From assembly GCA_003013855.2 (NCBI GenBank), contig PVNU02001548.1, positions 3,100,001-3,164,000 of the forward strand: DNA of 64,000 nt. Direction: 5' to 3'. Shown here one piece after another: positions 49,801 to 53,060 of this stretch (the stretch's first letter is position 1; each line of letters starts with the position of its first letter). The stretch is from Liriodendron chinense (taxonomy: Eukaryota; Streptophyta; Magnoliopsida; Magnoliales; Magnoliaceae). Below the pieces are notes generated by a model that saw only the letters and a list, made by a program, of their open reading frames with translations, was not told the origin of the DNA and did no database searches. The position numbers were made by a program, and so were the translations under genes.

Positions 49801-51683
49801 AAAATAGGAAGTGGCATGACCTACCGTGACTTCCCACACAAGAGATGTCAATCCAATATGTAAGCCTTCACCATCAAATGCCAACAAAGACGAAGAAGCC
49901 GTGTTATGAAAGAAAACTAAGGCAATGTATCAATGCCAGCTCTAACCCAGGGGACAAGTTCTTTCCAAGATATTGGGAATTGATGCAAGATGGTCCTACT
50001 CCAATGGGAGACCACAAAGTGGTCAAATTACTGGCAGATCAACGATCAAGCCATTAAATTGCAAAGCAGGCCCATCTAAGGGTCCTGAATAACCATCCAA
50101 GCATTCATATTACAAATCTAGACCATACGAAGGGTCCAAATTGATTTAATGGGAGGTCAAAACCATGTCAATGGCTTTGATGGGTATTCTAGACCGTATC
50201 GCGGTCTTATTGGCCTATGGTAGGATAGTGTTTAATTACTCGTTCAAGTTAGTAATGACTTGTTGAACAAGTTCGCCTTTAGTATTTTGTAGCCTATTTT
50301 GTGGGCCATTTCTCAGGTACCAAACATTGTCTGAATGCCACAAAATTGATCACATTTGAAACCAATTGAGTTAGCTTTCAAACAAGCCCAAGATAATGCA
50401 ATTTTGATATCATTTGAGTGACTTGCAGCCAACATACATAAAGCATGAATGGTTCTAACAAGATTCAAGGACATGTTAGACATTTTTCATATTTATTAAA
50501 ACAGATGGCTAGCATTAGAAATAATGGGTATCTTTCAACAAAAAAAAAAAGGGATTAGAAGCAATGGATGACTATGATCATATTAGGGTTTCTTTTGCTT
50601 TGAAGAGAAGTATATAAATATGTCAGACTTTTGTTTCAAAAATTAAGTATGTCAGACTCTTTTATAAACAAACTAATGATTATTTTGATCGAATGGATGG
50701 TTTTTCTATTTTTTACAGTTTCATGCATTGGGATTCAACACTACATTGGTGTGATGACTTAGGGTTGCTATCGGGGCTGTTAACGGACCTGCCAAAGCCA
50801 AGCAAGCAAAGATTTGAATAGGGCCAGCCCGACTGGCCCAGCACAATCAGCTCAAAATCCATGCCAAGTCACTACAATTTGGATCCCACACCCTGAGGTT
50901 GCATTTGGATGCTCAAGTGAACTAAATTGCAATAATTCAAGCCAATAAGTGGAAACAACCAATATGGGGCTATCCCCAGACCCCACTCTGTTCACAATGA
51001 GAGACAAGAACCTGAACTGATATTACAGCTGGTTCATGTTTAACTTGAAATGGATGGAATTACAATTATGGGCTTAGGTGACTTTGGTCACTTCTACTAT
51101 ACTGAACTCGATAATTGCTATTAAGTTCAATTAACATCCAAACACGCTTTTCAATTTAAAATCTAATGATATCACAATTTTGCTATTTCTAATTCGTACA
51201 CTAATATCTTCAATTTAATTCGATAATACATCCAAACAACCACAAAACATCACAAACCAAATGCACTGAATCCGGAACAAAATTCAGCCAGAAAAAGGAA
51301 AACGCGAAAATCCTAATCGCAATCCGAAGACTTACAAGAACAGCGACTAGCTTTGTATCAGGGCTCCAAATCGCCTGCGAATTCTCCCCTTCTCTCTGGA
51401 CGGAATCCACATCTCTCATATACTTTCCCAATCTCACCTTATACTGATTTTGAAAGAAAAAAAAAAACAGATTTCAGGGAAATTGAGATCTGGAGAGAGG
51501 AGGATATGAGAAAGGGCAGAATCATTAAGGAAATACCTGAGAGGAGCTCCACAACTCGAGGTGAGTGGGGCCCACAACGAGGAGGAGGCGGTTGATGAGC
51601 TTGAGGTAGATGATCTGCTCAGATGAAGGGCAGGTGCAGGGCTGGAGAGGGATGACCTGCGGCCATCCGTAGGCCATATACAT
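42..51683 (-). CDS. RIC1: RIC1-like RAB GEF subunit, 23-exon gene (complete CDS)
   Basis: Homologue of RIC1, which with RGP1 forms the exchange factor for Golgi RAB6 (RABH in plants) in retrograde endosome/Golgi traffic. That role is family knowledge. Exons 1 to 23: 51537-51683, 51336-51443, 43518-43666, 43337-43418, 42225-42643, 39771-40203, 39446-39669, 34961-35156, 34644-34789, 34385-34559, 34174-34227, 31118-31297, 27609-27721, 25519-25701, 15804-15861, 5384-5443, 5232-5273, 5018-5148, 4656-4794, 4495-4572, 3225-3341, 231-293, 42-128. All junctions keep phase and sum to 3384 nt (1127 aa), the length I expect for plant RIC1. N-terminal ~430 residues are WD40-like beta-propeller (e.g. QAIWSPDTKLVAVL, IAWAPDNTAFAVGWK). 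The RIC1 domain lies at about 710-980 (HCLLRHLLQ, HFSHCLEWLLFTVFDAE, RKTDGRHWADLF). No signal peptide or membrane segment is seen, as expected for a peripheral Golgi protein. The start is the conserved MYMAYGWPQVIPL. The TGA is at 42-44 and the 3' UTR leaves the window. Note that plant 'RIC1' also names an unrelated ROP-CRIB protein. Confidence 0.95.
231..293 (-). CDS. RIC1: RIC1 exon 22
   Basis: Residues 1079-1099, VLFDLFRHDRRLWKAYSITL, phase 0 at both ends. Acceptor CTTTGAAG, donor GTACGT. The 102-nt last intron is the second shortest after 83 and 84 nt introns elsewhere and holds no insertion. Confidence 0.93.
533..764. mobile_element. short hAT-like MITE in RIC1 intron 21
   Basis: About 232 bp bounded by imperfect inverted ends: GGGGTCATCTGGCAGTGTC on the left, and the complement of ACAGTGCCAAATGAGCCC on the right. 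The interior repeats 'caaatcc' words in both orientations. I could not find a convincing target duplication, so the class is a guess from the ends and size. Confidence 0.55.
880..1671. mobile_element. Mutator-like nonautonomous element with iterated AATCG words
   Basis: The 792-bp unit starts AATGTTGTCAAAATC and ends with the inverse (GATTTTGACAACACTG). It is flanked by GCTAGCGCC (871-879) and GCTAGCACA (1672-1680), a 9-bp target duplication with 7 matches. Within 100 bp of each end the word 'aatcg(caaatcg)' or its complement recurs several times (for example 900-955 and 1550-1655). No transposase is encoded. The 9-bp duplication points to the Mutator superfamily. It lies in intron 21. Confidence 0.6.
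1672..2979. other. intron 21 sequence, no gene
   Basis: I recognise no coding exon here. From about 2340 to 2700 there are degraded pieces of the 'gggcccaccat / gtgggtccagcatgatg' MITE family that is common elsewhere in the window. The open frames around 2629-3094 are produced by the adjacent poly-T/poly-G tract. Confidence 0.6.
2952..3008 (+). repeat. T-run followed by 29-nt G homopolymer
   Basis: A T run at about 2952-2970 is followed by GTTTTGGTT and then an uninterrupted run of 29 G (2980-3008), leading into (TG)n-rich sequence. In the RIC1 transcript this is C29 deep in intron 21. The exact length may be an assembly approximation. Confidence 0.9.
3225..3341 (-). CDS. RIC1: RIC1 exon 21
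   Basis: Residues 1040-1078, including SRLDAEFLLAHMC and KFKEWIVVLATLLRRAE, highly conserved in plant RIC1. Phase 0 at both ends, acceptor GGTTTGCAG, donor GTATCA. Confidence 0.95.
3455..3524. repeat. (TA)n microsatellite, about 35 units
   Basis: An uninterrupted alternating TA tract in the intron between exons 21 and 20. It is a good length-polymorphic marker candidate. Confidence 0.95.
3766..3986. mobile_element. hAT-like MITE
   Basis: About 220 bp with ends TAGGCGTGTTTGGATA and the complement of TATCCAAACATGACCCCTA. It is noncoding. A related end (GCAAACATGCCCTCAG) lies at about 4073-4092, so a second, longer copy may share the left end. Confidence 0.5.
4495..4572 (-). CDS. RIC1: RIC1 exon 20
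   Basis: Residues 1014-1039, EYLQRERSGSARLENFA then SGLELIGQK. Phase 0 at both ends, acceptor ATTGCAG, donor GTGTTG. Confidence 0.95.
4656..4794 (-). CDS. RIC1: RIC1 exon 19 with triple-AG acceptor
   Basis: Residues 967-1013, including SVKNILESHASYLMSGKELS and KLVAFVKGTQFDL. On the minus strand the acceptor region reads CTGTTAGAGCAGTACT. Exon 18 ends in phase 2, so using the first AG would break the frame. The second AG (exon start 4794) or the third (start 4791) keeps it, giving a one-residue length difference. I used 4794. Confidence 0.9.
5018..5148 (-). CDS. RIC1: RIC1 exon 18
   Basis: Residues 924-966, VRFLLRSGRDYEHASAEADK then MSPRFLGYFLFRSS and KRQPSDLK. It ends in phase 2 at donor GTAGAA. 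Confidence 0.94.
5232..5273 (-). CDS. RIC1: RIC1 exon 17 (42-nt microexon-sized)
   Basis: Residues 910-923, ATLDESLYELAGEL, the shortest exon of the gene. Introns of 83 and 110 nt flank it, acceptor CTTGCAG, donor GTATGC. Confidence 0.95.
5384..5443 (-). CDS. RIC1: RIC1 exon 16
   Basis: Residues 890-909, VIAKLEGPAVSQYCALRLLQ. Acceptor TGTGGCAG, donor GTAAAC. Upstream in the transcript lies a 10.36-kb intron (5444-15803). Confidence 0.95.
5447..6690. other. intron 15 (right part), no gene; small tandem repeat
   Basis: No exon is recognised. At 5904-5998 a 36-bp unit (beginning AAAAGAAGAAACTAATTGAT) is repeated about 2.6 times, and at 6500-6530 there is a (GAAA)n run. From 5600 to 5760 there is a piece of the 'aggtgggc' MITE family. 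Confidence 0.6.
6695..8160 (+). repeat. degenerate 44-bp minisatellite, split by an insertion
   Basis: The unit resembles 'tgttttggatccgttgactg' plus 'tagacattttgtgtttccaatctg'. Adjacent copies at about 6980-7080 are exactly 44 bp apart. Roughly 15 diverged copies run from about 6695 to 7336, and further copies ('gatctgc', 'cattggagcagcc') from about 7990 to 8160. The period is not a multiple of three, so the open frames it creates are accidental. Confidence 0.7.
7337..7990. mobile_element. nonautonomous element inserted in the minisatellite
   Basis: The minisatellite is interrupted from a GGTTTTAAAAAATGGC left end to about 7990. Both inner edges carry iterated 'ggctgtatcagcc / ccagccaatac' words in opposite orientations (7350-7500 and 7945-7985). 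ATTGGAAG stands on both sides and may be a target duplication, although the repeat unit itself contains that word. There is no coding capacity. Confidence 0.45.
8270..9100. other. intron 15 segment, possible decayed retroelement gag
   Basis: There is no intact frame. A stretch beginning ATGGCAGCCGAAAACCA (8284) and a later one (about 8998-9095, YYELAIRSELVEKAKQQIA on the plus strand) look vaguely like LTR-retroelement gag. I would not assign a family from this. Confidence 0.25.
9389..10009 (+). repeat. 5' LTR of copia element
   Basis: 621 bp, TG...CA. It has a clear TATA box (CTTATAAATAGG, about 9713-9724). The first 250 bp contain many copies of the palindromic words ACCGGTC and GACCGATC. 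Confidence 0.85.
10041..11466 (+). pseudogene. copia gag-protease remnant fused to RNase H C-terminus
   Basis: ATG at 10041 (MASSMKFDVEKFLSKNNFEL) is followed by a one-base shift near 10105. The gag body then runs in one frame with two stops (TAA at 10465, TGA at 10660). Visible modules are LILLNSLPSSYESL (UBN2 gag), the zinc knuckle CWGCGQVGHMKKDC (about 10720-10761), the protease site IMDSGVSYHMC (about 10903-10935), and the pre-integrase MWHAHLGHMS (about 11290). At about 11344 the sequence jumps to KIHTSMNPVDMLTKVV, the copia C-terminal tail. Integrase core and reverse transcriptase are gone. The join is in frame, leaving a 249-codon open frame from 10717. Confidence 0.85.
11570..12204 (+). 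repeat. 3' LTR of copia element
   Basis: 635 bp. It matches the left LTR throughout, except for small indels in the ACCGGTC-rich part and scattered substitutions. TATA box at about 11903-11914 (CATATAAATGGG). Confidence 0.85.
13116..14403. other. intron 15 segment, weak gag-like zinc knuckle, no gene
   Basis: The only protein-like signal is CCQCKGNGHLATVS on the plus strand (about 13398-13440), a damaged CCHC zinc knuckle that suggests a decayed retroelement gag. Nothing else is recognised. Confidence 0.35.
14404..15274. mobile_element. CTCGGCGAT-word element carrying a nested foldback
   Basis: The left end AGTGACAAATCCC and right end (complement GGTAACAAATATCGCCGAG) match the ends of the 314-bp element at 40287-40600. 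'ctcgg' words recur at both edges. A separate foldback (14553-15099) sits inside. No clear 9-bp duplication was found here. Confidence 0.5.
14553..15099. mobile_element. long foldback MITE
   Basis: About 547 bp whose two halves are inverted copies. The left half runs AAATGGGATTTTTACCAC...TTTACTAAATAATGCC. The right half ends with its complement (GGCATTATTTGGTAAAATC...AATCCCTTTTAAAA), and matching continues inward through 'ccatgtggtacatgtataac / catgtggaccccac'. A (TTATTG)n stretch occupies the loop. Confidence 0.65.
15151..15714 (+). repeat. tandem duplication of a 274-bp segment
   Basis: The segment 15151-15424 is repeated at 15425-15714, nearly identical (one G/C change early on). The size difference is due to the longer (GA)n tract in the second copy (15596-15641, about 23 units). 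It includes the right end of the 14404-15274 element, so the duplication is younger than that insertion. Confidence 0.85.
15804..15861 (-). CDS. RIC1: RIC1 exon 15 (isolated between two giant introns)
   Basis: 58 nt, residues 870-889, LFEECFQRRWYRTAACYIL. Acceptor GTCTCCAG, donor GTAAGA. It lies between introns of 9657 and 10360 nt, so an automatic annotation could easily miss it. Phase requires it: GA from exon 14 plus G gives Glu. Confidence 0.94.
15921..17230 (-). mobile_element. LINE 3'-end fragment, interrupted by a solo LTR
   Basis: The T-run followed by 'ggataacaaaacttctatta' (from about 15931) is the complement of an L1-like 3' end with A-tail, as seen in other LINEs of this window. 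The sequence continues to 16283 and again after 17160. Coding traces are too decayed for firm assignment. Confidence 0.4.
16284..17160 (+). mobile_element. solo LTR with perfect target duplication
   Basis: 877 bp, beginning TGATGCGGACATCAG and ending CCCTGCATCA (TGATG...CATCA). It is flanked by ATAAC at 16279-16283 and 17161-17165. A TATA box (CTTATATATACTG, about 16600) and a downstream splice-donor-like GTAAGC fit an LTR promoter. A 19-nt C run lies at 16846-16864. There is no internal domain, so it probably formed by LTR-LTR recombination. Orientation is taken from the TATA box. Confidence 0.8.
17231..18270. other. intron 14 segment, unrecognised repeat-like DNA
   Basis: No gene. A TATA-like CCTTATAAATAAATCC (about 18251) suggests part of another LTR, but I could not find paired ends or a duplication. 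Confidence 0.35.
18279..19803. mobile_element. 1.5-kb nonautonomous hAT with perfect 8-bp duplication
   Basis: The ends are TAGGGCTGTCAATGGGC and the complement of GCCCATTGACACCCCTA, typical hAT ends. GTAAGGAG stands at 18271-18278 and 19804-19811. Subterminal 'gggcttgg / ccaagccc' words are iterated over about 170 bp on both sides, as expected for transposase-binding arrays. No transposase frame is present. A 103-codon frame at 18608-18919 has no recognisable domain. Confidence 0.88.
19842..19918 (+). repeat. (GA)n / (GAA)n microsatellite
   Basis: About 24 GA units (19843-19890) run into GAA/GCA triplets. They produce RERERE and EEE frames that are not genes. Confidence 0.9.
19919..21640. 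other. intron 14 segment, no gene recognised
   Basis: Several short frames overlap here without recognisable domains. Fragments such as 'gggaatatcttctggaatgt' may come from a decayed LINE, but I see no diagnostic motif. Confidence 0.4.
21645..22600 (-). mobile_element. LINE 3' fragment (RT zinc-binding module)
   Basis: The minus strand encodes IWKSKAPPRVVAFAWVGSC, then DHLRCHNMIIVNMCCLCLKD, the module found at the end of plant L1 proteins. It ends in an A-rich tail, complement of the T-run at 21642-21650. 5'-truncated and frame-damaged. Confidence 0.7.
22640..23115 (+). mobile_element. LINE 3' fragment, opposite orientation
   Basis: The plus strand carries EEESIDHLFIH-like and GLWKERNMRVF (about 22960-22990) in damaged frames, followed by 'aataaaattgatcagccttt' and an A-rich end near 23115. 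It is convergent with the fragment at 21645-22600. Confidence 0.55.
23116..24120 (+). repeat. diverged direct repeat flanking a hAT MITE
   Basis: About 220 bp at 23116-23340 ('gttcatcta...cttcccaagtgtgc...acattgccgg...aaatttattcagaaaag') is repeated, diverged, at 23905-24120 ('gttcatcta...cttccaagtgtgc...acattgccag...aaatttattcaaaag'). Both look like L1 3' ends in minus orientation. The MITE 23364-23898 lies between the copies. Confidence 0.6.
23364..23898. mobile_element. 535-bp hAT MITE
   Basis: The ends are TAGGGCTGTCAACGAGTCGGG-like on the left and the complement of CCCATTGACAGCCCTA on the right, the same end family as the 18279-19803 element. Flanks read GGCAAAGAC and GGCAAAGTT, a slightly decayed 8-bp duplication. 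'gggtacc / gggtccaa' words are iterated subterminally. Noncoding. Confidence 0.75.
24290..25050. mobile_element. GGTGATA-word element carrying a nested MITE
   Basis: The two outer parts, 24290-24410 and 24963-25050, are rich in 'ggtgatac / tatcgcc / gatattatc' words in both orientations, like other word-iterating elements in this gene. They are separated by the MITE 24411-24962. The outer ends are not resolved. Confidence 0.4.
24411..24962. mobile_element. 552-bp MITE with ~34-bp inverted ends
   Basis: Left end ACGGCGTGTTTGTTTTCATT and onward to about 24444, right end its complement finishing at CATGCCGT, with about 30 of 34 positions matching. The interior is a foldback of the 'gtggggcccat...gtgggccc' type. 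No clear target duplication. Confidence 0.7.
25519..25701 (-). CDS. RIC1: RIC1 exon 14
   Basis: Residues 809-869, including ISLLEKTCDLIRNFPEYLDV then VARKTDGRHWADLFSAAGRS, the core of the RIC1 domain. Acceptor CATTACAG. Its first base completes an Arg codon across the GC-AG intron. Confidence 0.95.
25702..27608 (-). other. RIC1: GC-AG intron 13 of RIC1, no gene inside
   Basis: The donor reads CCAG|GCAAGT on the minus strand and the acceptor TTACAG. The nearest GT (3 nt further, GTTGTC) would shift the frame. No transposon was recognised inside. Short local repeats ('atcacattttt...atgaaaagca') occur at 25722-25800. Confidence 0.85.
27609..27721 (-). CDS. RIC1: RIC1 exon 13
   Basis: Residues 772-808, RDKSEEALRLAHLSAEKPHF then SHCLEWLLFTVFDAEIS. 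Ends AG|GC (noncanonical donor). Acceptor TTTTTACCAG. Confidence 0.94.
27725..28529. other. intron 12 segment, no gene
   Basis: No exon and no transposon recognised. A poly-T/A run lies near 28068. Confidence 0.5.
28530..29225 (+). mobile_element. older LINE RT fragment (host of a second LINE)
   Basis: Damaged reverse transcriptase: SPSGFFTRSRDLGQGDPLSP with an adjacent FLFAIVI (about 28570-28650), then GKYLGLPLGG (about 28950). It has many frame breaks. It is cut at 29225 by the younger LINE. Confidence 0.7.
29226..30704 (+). mobile_element. 5'-truncated L1-type LINE with 12-bp target duplication
   Basis: It encodes RT from QGDPLSPFLFVIVAEAL through NHLQFAD, KNELLGINLSCSKT and RIVERMERRLSTWKN, then the zinc-binding module PPKVAAFVWLAGRNRILTID, CLQVEESVDHLFIHCSFSH and FWEIWMERNNCCF, and ends in an A-tail (30698-30704). 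The flanks ATAAACACAAAT at 29214-29225 and 30705-30716 are identical. Several frameshifts are present. It lacks the endonuclease domain. Confidence 0.85.
31118..31297 (-). CDS. RIC1: RIC1 exon 12
   Basis: 60 codons, residues 712-771, DPELEFDREVYPLGLLPYAG then VVVGVSQRMSF and QTILHCLLRHLLQ. Start of the RIC1 domain. Phase 0 at both ends. Confidence 0.95.
31301..33188. other. intron 11 segment, no gene
   Basis: No exon recognised. A poly-T run and a G-run (33104-33126) mark the probable 3' end of a minus-strand LINE relic. Otherwise nothing. Confidence 0.45.
33189..33396 (+). repeat. 52-bp tandem repeat, 4 copies
   Basis: Units start at 33189, 33241, 33293 and 33345 with AGACACAAAYACTAAA and contain CCATTAAGACTTCCAATCC. 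Copies are about 90% alike. There are no spacers, so it is not CRISPR-like. Confidence 0.92.
34174..34227 (-). CDS. RIC1: RIC1 exon 11
   Basis: 18 codons, residues 694-711, VWYPSPGVDPFKQEDFLQ. Acceptor ATTACAG, donor GTAATT. Confidence 0.95.
34385..34559 (-). CDS. RIC1: RIC1 exon 10
   Basis: Residues 635-693, CLILRTNGELSLLDLDDGRE then ELADSVELFWVTCGE and EEVSWLDYGHRGMQ, strongly conserved. Confidence 0.95.
34644..34789 (-). CDS. RIC1: RIC1 exon 9
   Basis: Residues 587-634, LSTVRELSIMTAKNHPAAMR then FIPDLLPREG. Ends phase 2 (AG|A makes Arg). The 84-nt intron to exon 10 is one of the shortest. Confidence 0.94.
34961..35156 (-). CDS. RIC1: RIC1 exon 8
   Basis: Residues 521-586, YELLFYPRYHLDQSSLLCRK then LLGKPMVMDVFQDYILV. 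Acceptor CTTGCAG, donor GTAAGA. Confidence 0.95.
35157..36163. other. intron 7 segment, no gene
   Basis: No exon and no resolved element. A 'ggtgggcctcatcattgga' stretch (36002-36025) belongs to the common MITE family. Confidence 0.45.
36173..38388. mobile_element. 2.2-kb GTAGCG-word Mutator-like element
   Basis: The left end TGTTTTGAATAGTG and right end (complement GTGTTTTAAATAGCG) are inverted. The flanks TGGGACCAA (36164-36172) and TGGGCCAAA (38389-38397) match at 7 of 9. 'gtagcgt / acgctac' words are iterated at 36185-36290, 36545-36612 and, inverted, 38298-38380. There is no transposase frame. A second element (37008-37781) is nested inside. Confidence 0.6.
37008..37781. mobile_element. 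TATCGG-word element nested in the previous one
   Basis: The ends CTATGGTTCTGAATGTCGGTA and the complement of TACTGATATTCATATCCATGG are inverted copies. 'tatcggtatc / gatacgtatcgg' words are iterated in the outer 80 bp on the left and 170 bp on the right. Noncoding A/T-rich middle. Confidence 0.55.
38640..39260 (-). mobile_element. probable retroelement 3'-end relic
   Basis: It starts with a T-rich run and 'caaagaatttattaagcacc', the complement of an A-tailed LINE-like 3' end. No protein motif survives. Confidence 0.3.
39446..39669 (-). CDS. RIC1: RIC1 exon 7
   Basis: Residues 447-520, including SYISQNWPVLHVVASKDGMY, GLHGLILYDIRNKKWRVFGD and GLLWLGKIVVVCNY, WD40-like blades. Confidence 0.95.
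39771..40203 (-). CDS. RIC1: RIC1 exon 6 (largest)
   Basis: Residues 302-446, SVSCIAWAPDNTAFAVGWKF, GLTVWSVSGCRLMCTIRQIG, and LAFSFGKCCLNRG then VLVVHSEDTDELKILHLNLP. WD40-like repeats. Acceptor CATTCAG, donor GTTAAG (weak), phase 0. Confidence 0.95.
40287..40600. mobile_element. 314-bp Mutator-like MITE, 9-bp duplication
   Basis: The left end CAGAGTGACAAATATCG is inverse to the right end CAAGATTTGTCACTAT. The flanks GATTGGTGG (40278-40286) and GATTGGTAG (40601-40609) match at 8 of 9. 'tatcgc', 'cgagattttc' and 'gatattatcgcgag' words fill both halves. Same family as 14404-15274. Confidence 0.75.
40610..42224. other. intron 5, no gene apart from a SINE-like piece
   Basis: No exon recognised. 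The SINE-like stretch at 41355-41470 is listed separately. The rest is unremarkable A/T-rich intron. Confidence 0.5.
41355..41470 (-). mobile_element. possible tRNA-derived SINE
   Basis: On the minus strand a B-box-like TTAGGTTCGATCCTAGC follows a possible A-box region (TAGTGGTAGACAGAG) about 30 nt earlier. It is followed by an A/T-rich end (AACAAAATAAAAAAG). No tRNA cloverleaf can be drawn. Confidence 0.4.
42225..42643 (-). CDS. RIC1: RIC1 exon 5
   Basis: Residues 163-301: FGGSFELDG start, a Ser/Thr/Asn-rich variable stretch (SSASEGALRVSTSSHSSANG), then LLVVLFSNGQVALCSISKKG and DQQILAVGCRRGIVELYDLA. Ends phase 2. Confidence 0.95.
42647..43336. other. intron 4, no gene
   Basis: No exon or element recognised. 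A local repeat ('aaccattggctg / cattggttcaacg', 42855-43010) is present. Confidence 0.45.
43337..43418 (-). CDS. RIC1: RIC1 exon 4
   Basis: Residues 135-162, SNFVCDNKYILLGLSNGFLH then LVSWKGE. The preceding Met codon is split AT|G. Confidence 0.95.
43518..43666 (-). CDS. RIC1: RIC1 exon 3
   Basis: Residues 86-134, TSSFFLHIFRVQFTDKKLLL then GGKQPSGLFLASISLVLSE. Acceptor TTCCTGCAG. Confidence 0.95.
43670..44998. other. intron 2 segment with one MITE
   Basis: No exon. At about 44322-44550 a roughly 230-bp MITE has ends CTTAAGCTACTGTTTGACTTG and the complement of TTGATCCAAACAGCACCTAAG. A small piece of the 'ggtgtgccccatcaagg' family lies at 43770. Confidence 0.5.
44999..45460 (+). mobile_element. 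copia LTR plus primer-binding site, truncated
   Basis: An LTR-like unit TGTTAGAGTCC...TTGCCTCA (44999-45439) has a TATA box (CTATAAATAGGCC, about 45192). It is followed directly by TGTATCAGAGCAAGG, one change from the iMet primer-binding word TGGTATCAGAGC. A leader-like CT-rich sequence continues to about 45540. No gag or second LTR was found, so it is a fragment. Confidence 0.65.
45919..48850 (-). mobile_element. LINE fragment (RT to 3' end) with internal duplication
   Basis: On the minus strand from about 48850: VVGRQILDNALIAHECLDV-like, GLRQGDSLSPFLIVVAAEEL (about 48340), ISHLQFTDYTILFCD (YADD motif region, altered), FHFLNWVEMCKPYREGGVGV (about 47100), PPKIVMFVWLLGRDHVLTID (about 46500), ETVDHLFIS and VVIWAIWGEA. 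It ends at a (TTTC)n/T-run, complement of the tail, at 45919-45940. Many frame breaks. A 62-bp piece is duplicated at about 45990-46141. Confidence 0.8.
47080..48290 (-). repeat. direct duplication (~0.6 kb) within the LINE
   Basis: The segment about 47085-47690 and the segment about 47725-48275 are diverged direct copies. Shared blocks include 'gatggaagccgag', 'gcaaattggataatgca', 'caaagcggaagcc' and 'tttgaggct(t/g)gagacc'. Either one LINE was duplicated internally or two related fragments lie head to tail. Confidence 0.8.
48851..51335. other. intron 2 segment, no gene; one MITE
   Basis: No recognisable protein. At about 50897-51240 a MITE has ends GGTTGCATTTGGATG and the complement of CATCCAAACAACC. 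The 49.2-50.4 kb stretch looks like decayed coding retroelement sequence, but no motif could be named. Confidence 0.4.
51336..51443 (-). CDS. RIC1: RIC1 exon 2
   Basis: Residues 50-85, YKVRLGKYMRDVDSVQREGE then NSQAIWSPDTKLVAVL. Acceptor AAAATCAG, donor GTAAGT, phase 0 at both ends. Intron 1 is only 93 nt. Confidence 0.95.
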
Positions 51684-51766
51684 CTTGGAATTCGGTACGG
51701 TGGAAATGGGATCTGCGAGATCTGAGAATGGATGCGAGGGAGAGAGAGACAGAGAAAGAGGAGCAT
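51434..51766 (-). promoter_or_regulatory. upstream ORF overlapping the RIC1 start
   Basis: An ATG at 51766 opens a 110-codon frame in another phase that runs past the RIC1 ATG (51683). If the transcript starts upstream of 51766, this frame would compete for initiation. The context has G at -3 (TGAAATGC) against A at -3 for the RIC1 ATG (CAAGATGT). A five-codon uORF (MPVAP, ATG at 51785) precedes it. The protein itself is not recognised and probably not functional. Confidence 0.5.
51537..51683 (-). CDS. RIC1: RIC1 exon 1
   Basis: Residues 1-49, MYMAYGWPQVIPLQPCTCPS then SEQIIYLKLINRLLLVVGPT and HLELWSSSQ. Ends TCTCAG|GTATTT, phase 0. Confidence 0.96.
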
Positions 51767-52050
51767 TTCAGGGAGCGACCGGCATTTTGATTTGTTGGAG
51801 AAGATCCGCGTTTGGAATGCCGTCGGATCTTGTTATAGTTATGACTTATGAAATGCAAAGTAGGAGTCGGAACTCCCCGCACGGGTGCTGATGTGGCACA
51901 CGTGTGCGTGATCGTGGCCGTTTGGTTGGAGGGGCTACAACGGATGTGCGGTAGGGCCAACGGTCAGCTCGATCTGGCCTTCATTTAGAACGACAGATTT
52001 GTGGTGAGGATGGGACGGATAAAGATGGTTTTGGGTGGTTGGTATTCACG
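51684..52050 (-). promoter_or_regulatory. RIC1 5' UTR and core promoter region
   Basis: Upstream of the ATG the minus strand has a long pyrimidine patch (CTCCTCTTTCTCTGTCTCTC, about 51733-51761), typical of plant core promoters and 5' UTRs. A TATA-like ACTATAAC lies at about 51832-51840. The transcription start is not determined. The foldback MITE at 52051 bounds the region. Confidence 0.5.
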
Positions 52051-52508
52051 CCACGGTCAGCGCGACCATGGAGCCCGCCTTGATGTACGTGTTGTATATC
52101 TACGCCACCCATCCGTTTTTCCAGCTCATTTTTAGGGCATCAAAGAAAAAATTGAAGTAGATACAAGACTAAGGTGGAACACACGACAGAAAACAATGGT
52201 GATTAAACAGCCACCATTAAAAACTTCCTAAGGCCCGCCATAATTTTATTTGCCATCTAACCTGTTGATAAAGTCACATGGGCTGGATGAAGGGAAAACA
52301 CAAATAAATTCTTGATCCAAAACTTCTGTGGCCCACCCACAAGAACTTTTAATGGTGGGCACTCAATCACCACTTTTTACTGTGTTGTGGTCCACATAAG
52401 ATTTGGATCTGATTCATTTTTGGTATCATGCCCAAAAATGAGCTTTAAAATGGATGGACGGCATGGATATACATAAAATACATCAGGGTGGGCCCCACTG
52501 TCACGGCC
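52051..52508. mobile_element. foldback MITE in RIC1 upstream region
   Basis: Two arms of about 185 bp are inverted copies, for example 'cagctcatttttagggcat' against 'atgcccaaaaatgagctt', and 'ccaccattaaaaacttc' against 'agaacttttaatggtggg'. The outer ends 'acggtcagcgcgaccatgg / ccccactgtcacgg' are imperfect. Noncoding. Confidence 0.7.
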
Positions 52509-53060
52509 TCACCGAATCCGATTTCGGGATTGGCACGCACGCGAATTTCCCGCGACATTTGTTGCGGGGAGCCCGCGCGGCAAAAACCTCGTGGGCCCAC
52601 TGTGGTGTGTGCGTGCGACATCCATTCCGTCCATCATTTGAGCCAGCTCGTGTTACAGGTGAAACTCGAAAATCATGCCAATCCAAGACTGAAGGGGGTG
52701 CACCACTGGGACAATGAGGATGCAAATGTCCACCATCAAAACGTTCCTGGGCCCACCATGATGTTATATGCCATCCAAACCGTTGATAAGGTCCCACTAG
52801 GATGAATGGGAAAACCACGTATCAGCCTGATCTAAAACTTAAGAGAAAAGCCAAATATCATACCAATGTCCCCTGCTGTGTGGCCGATTTGAGTTTTGGA
52901 CTCCCCCTGAGTTTAGCTGGCTTAACCGATGGACGGAGTGGATGTCATGACATCAACCTGGCCCCACTGATCTTTTCCTGAAAAACTTAGAAGTGGGACG
53001 ACTGACAAATACAAGCATGTCCACTAACCAACAAACGAGGAAAGAAAGCATCATTTTTGG
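52509..53060. mobile_element. partial copies of the same MITE family
   Basis: Shares 'gggcccaccatgatgt', 'gccatccaaaccgttgataa' and 'ggtcccac' with the flanking foldbacks, but lacks a second arm. Higher GC than its surroundings (52500-52620). Confidence 0.5.

Noticed and set aside
51619..51960. 113-codon minus-strand frame upstream of RIC1
   Set aside because: Different phase from RIC1, no conserved motif, spans promoter DNA; the real start is MYMAYGWPQV at 51683.
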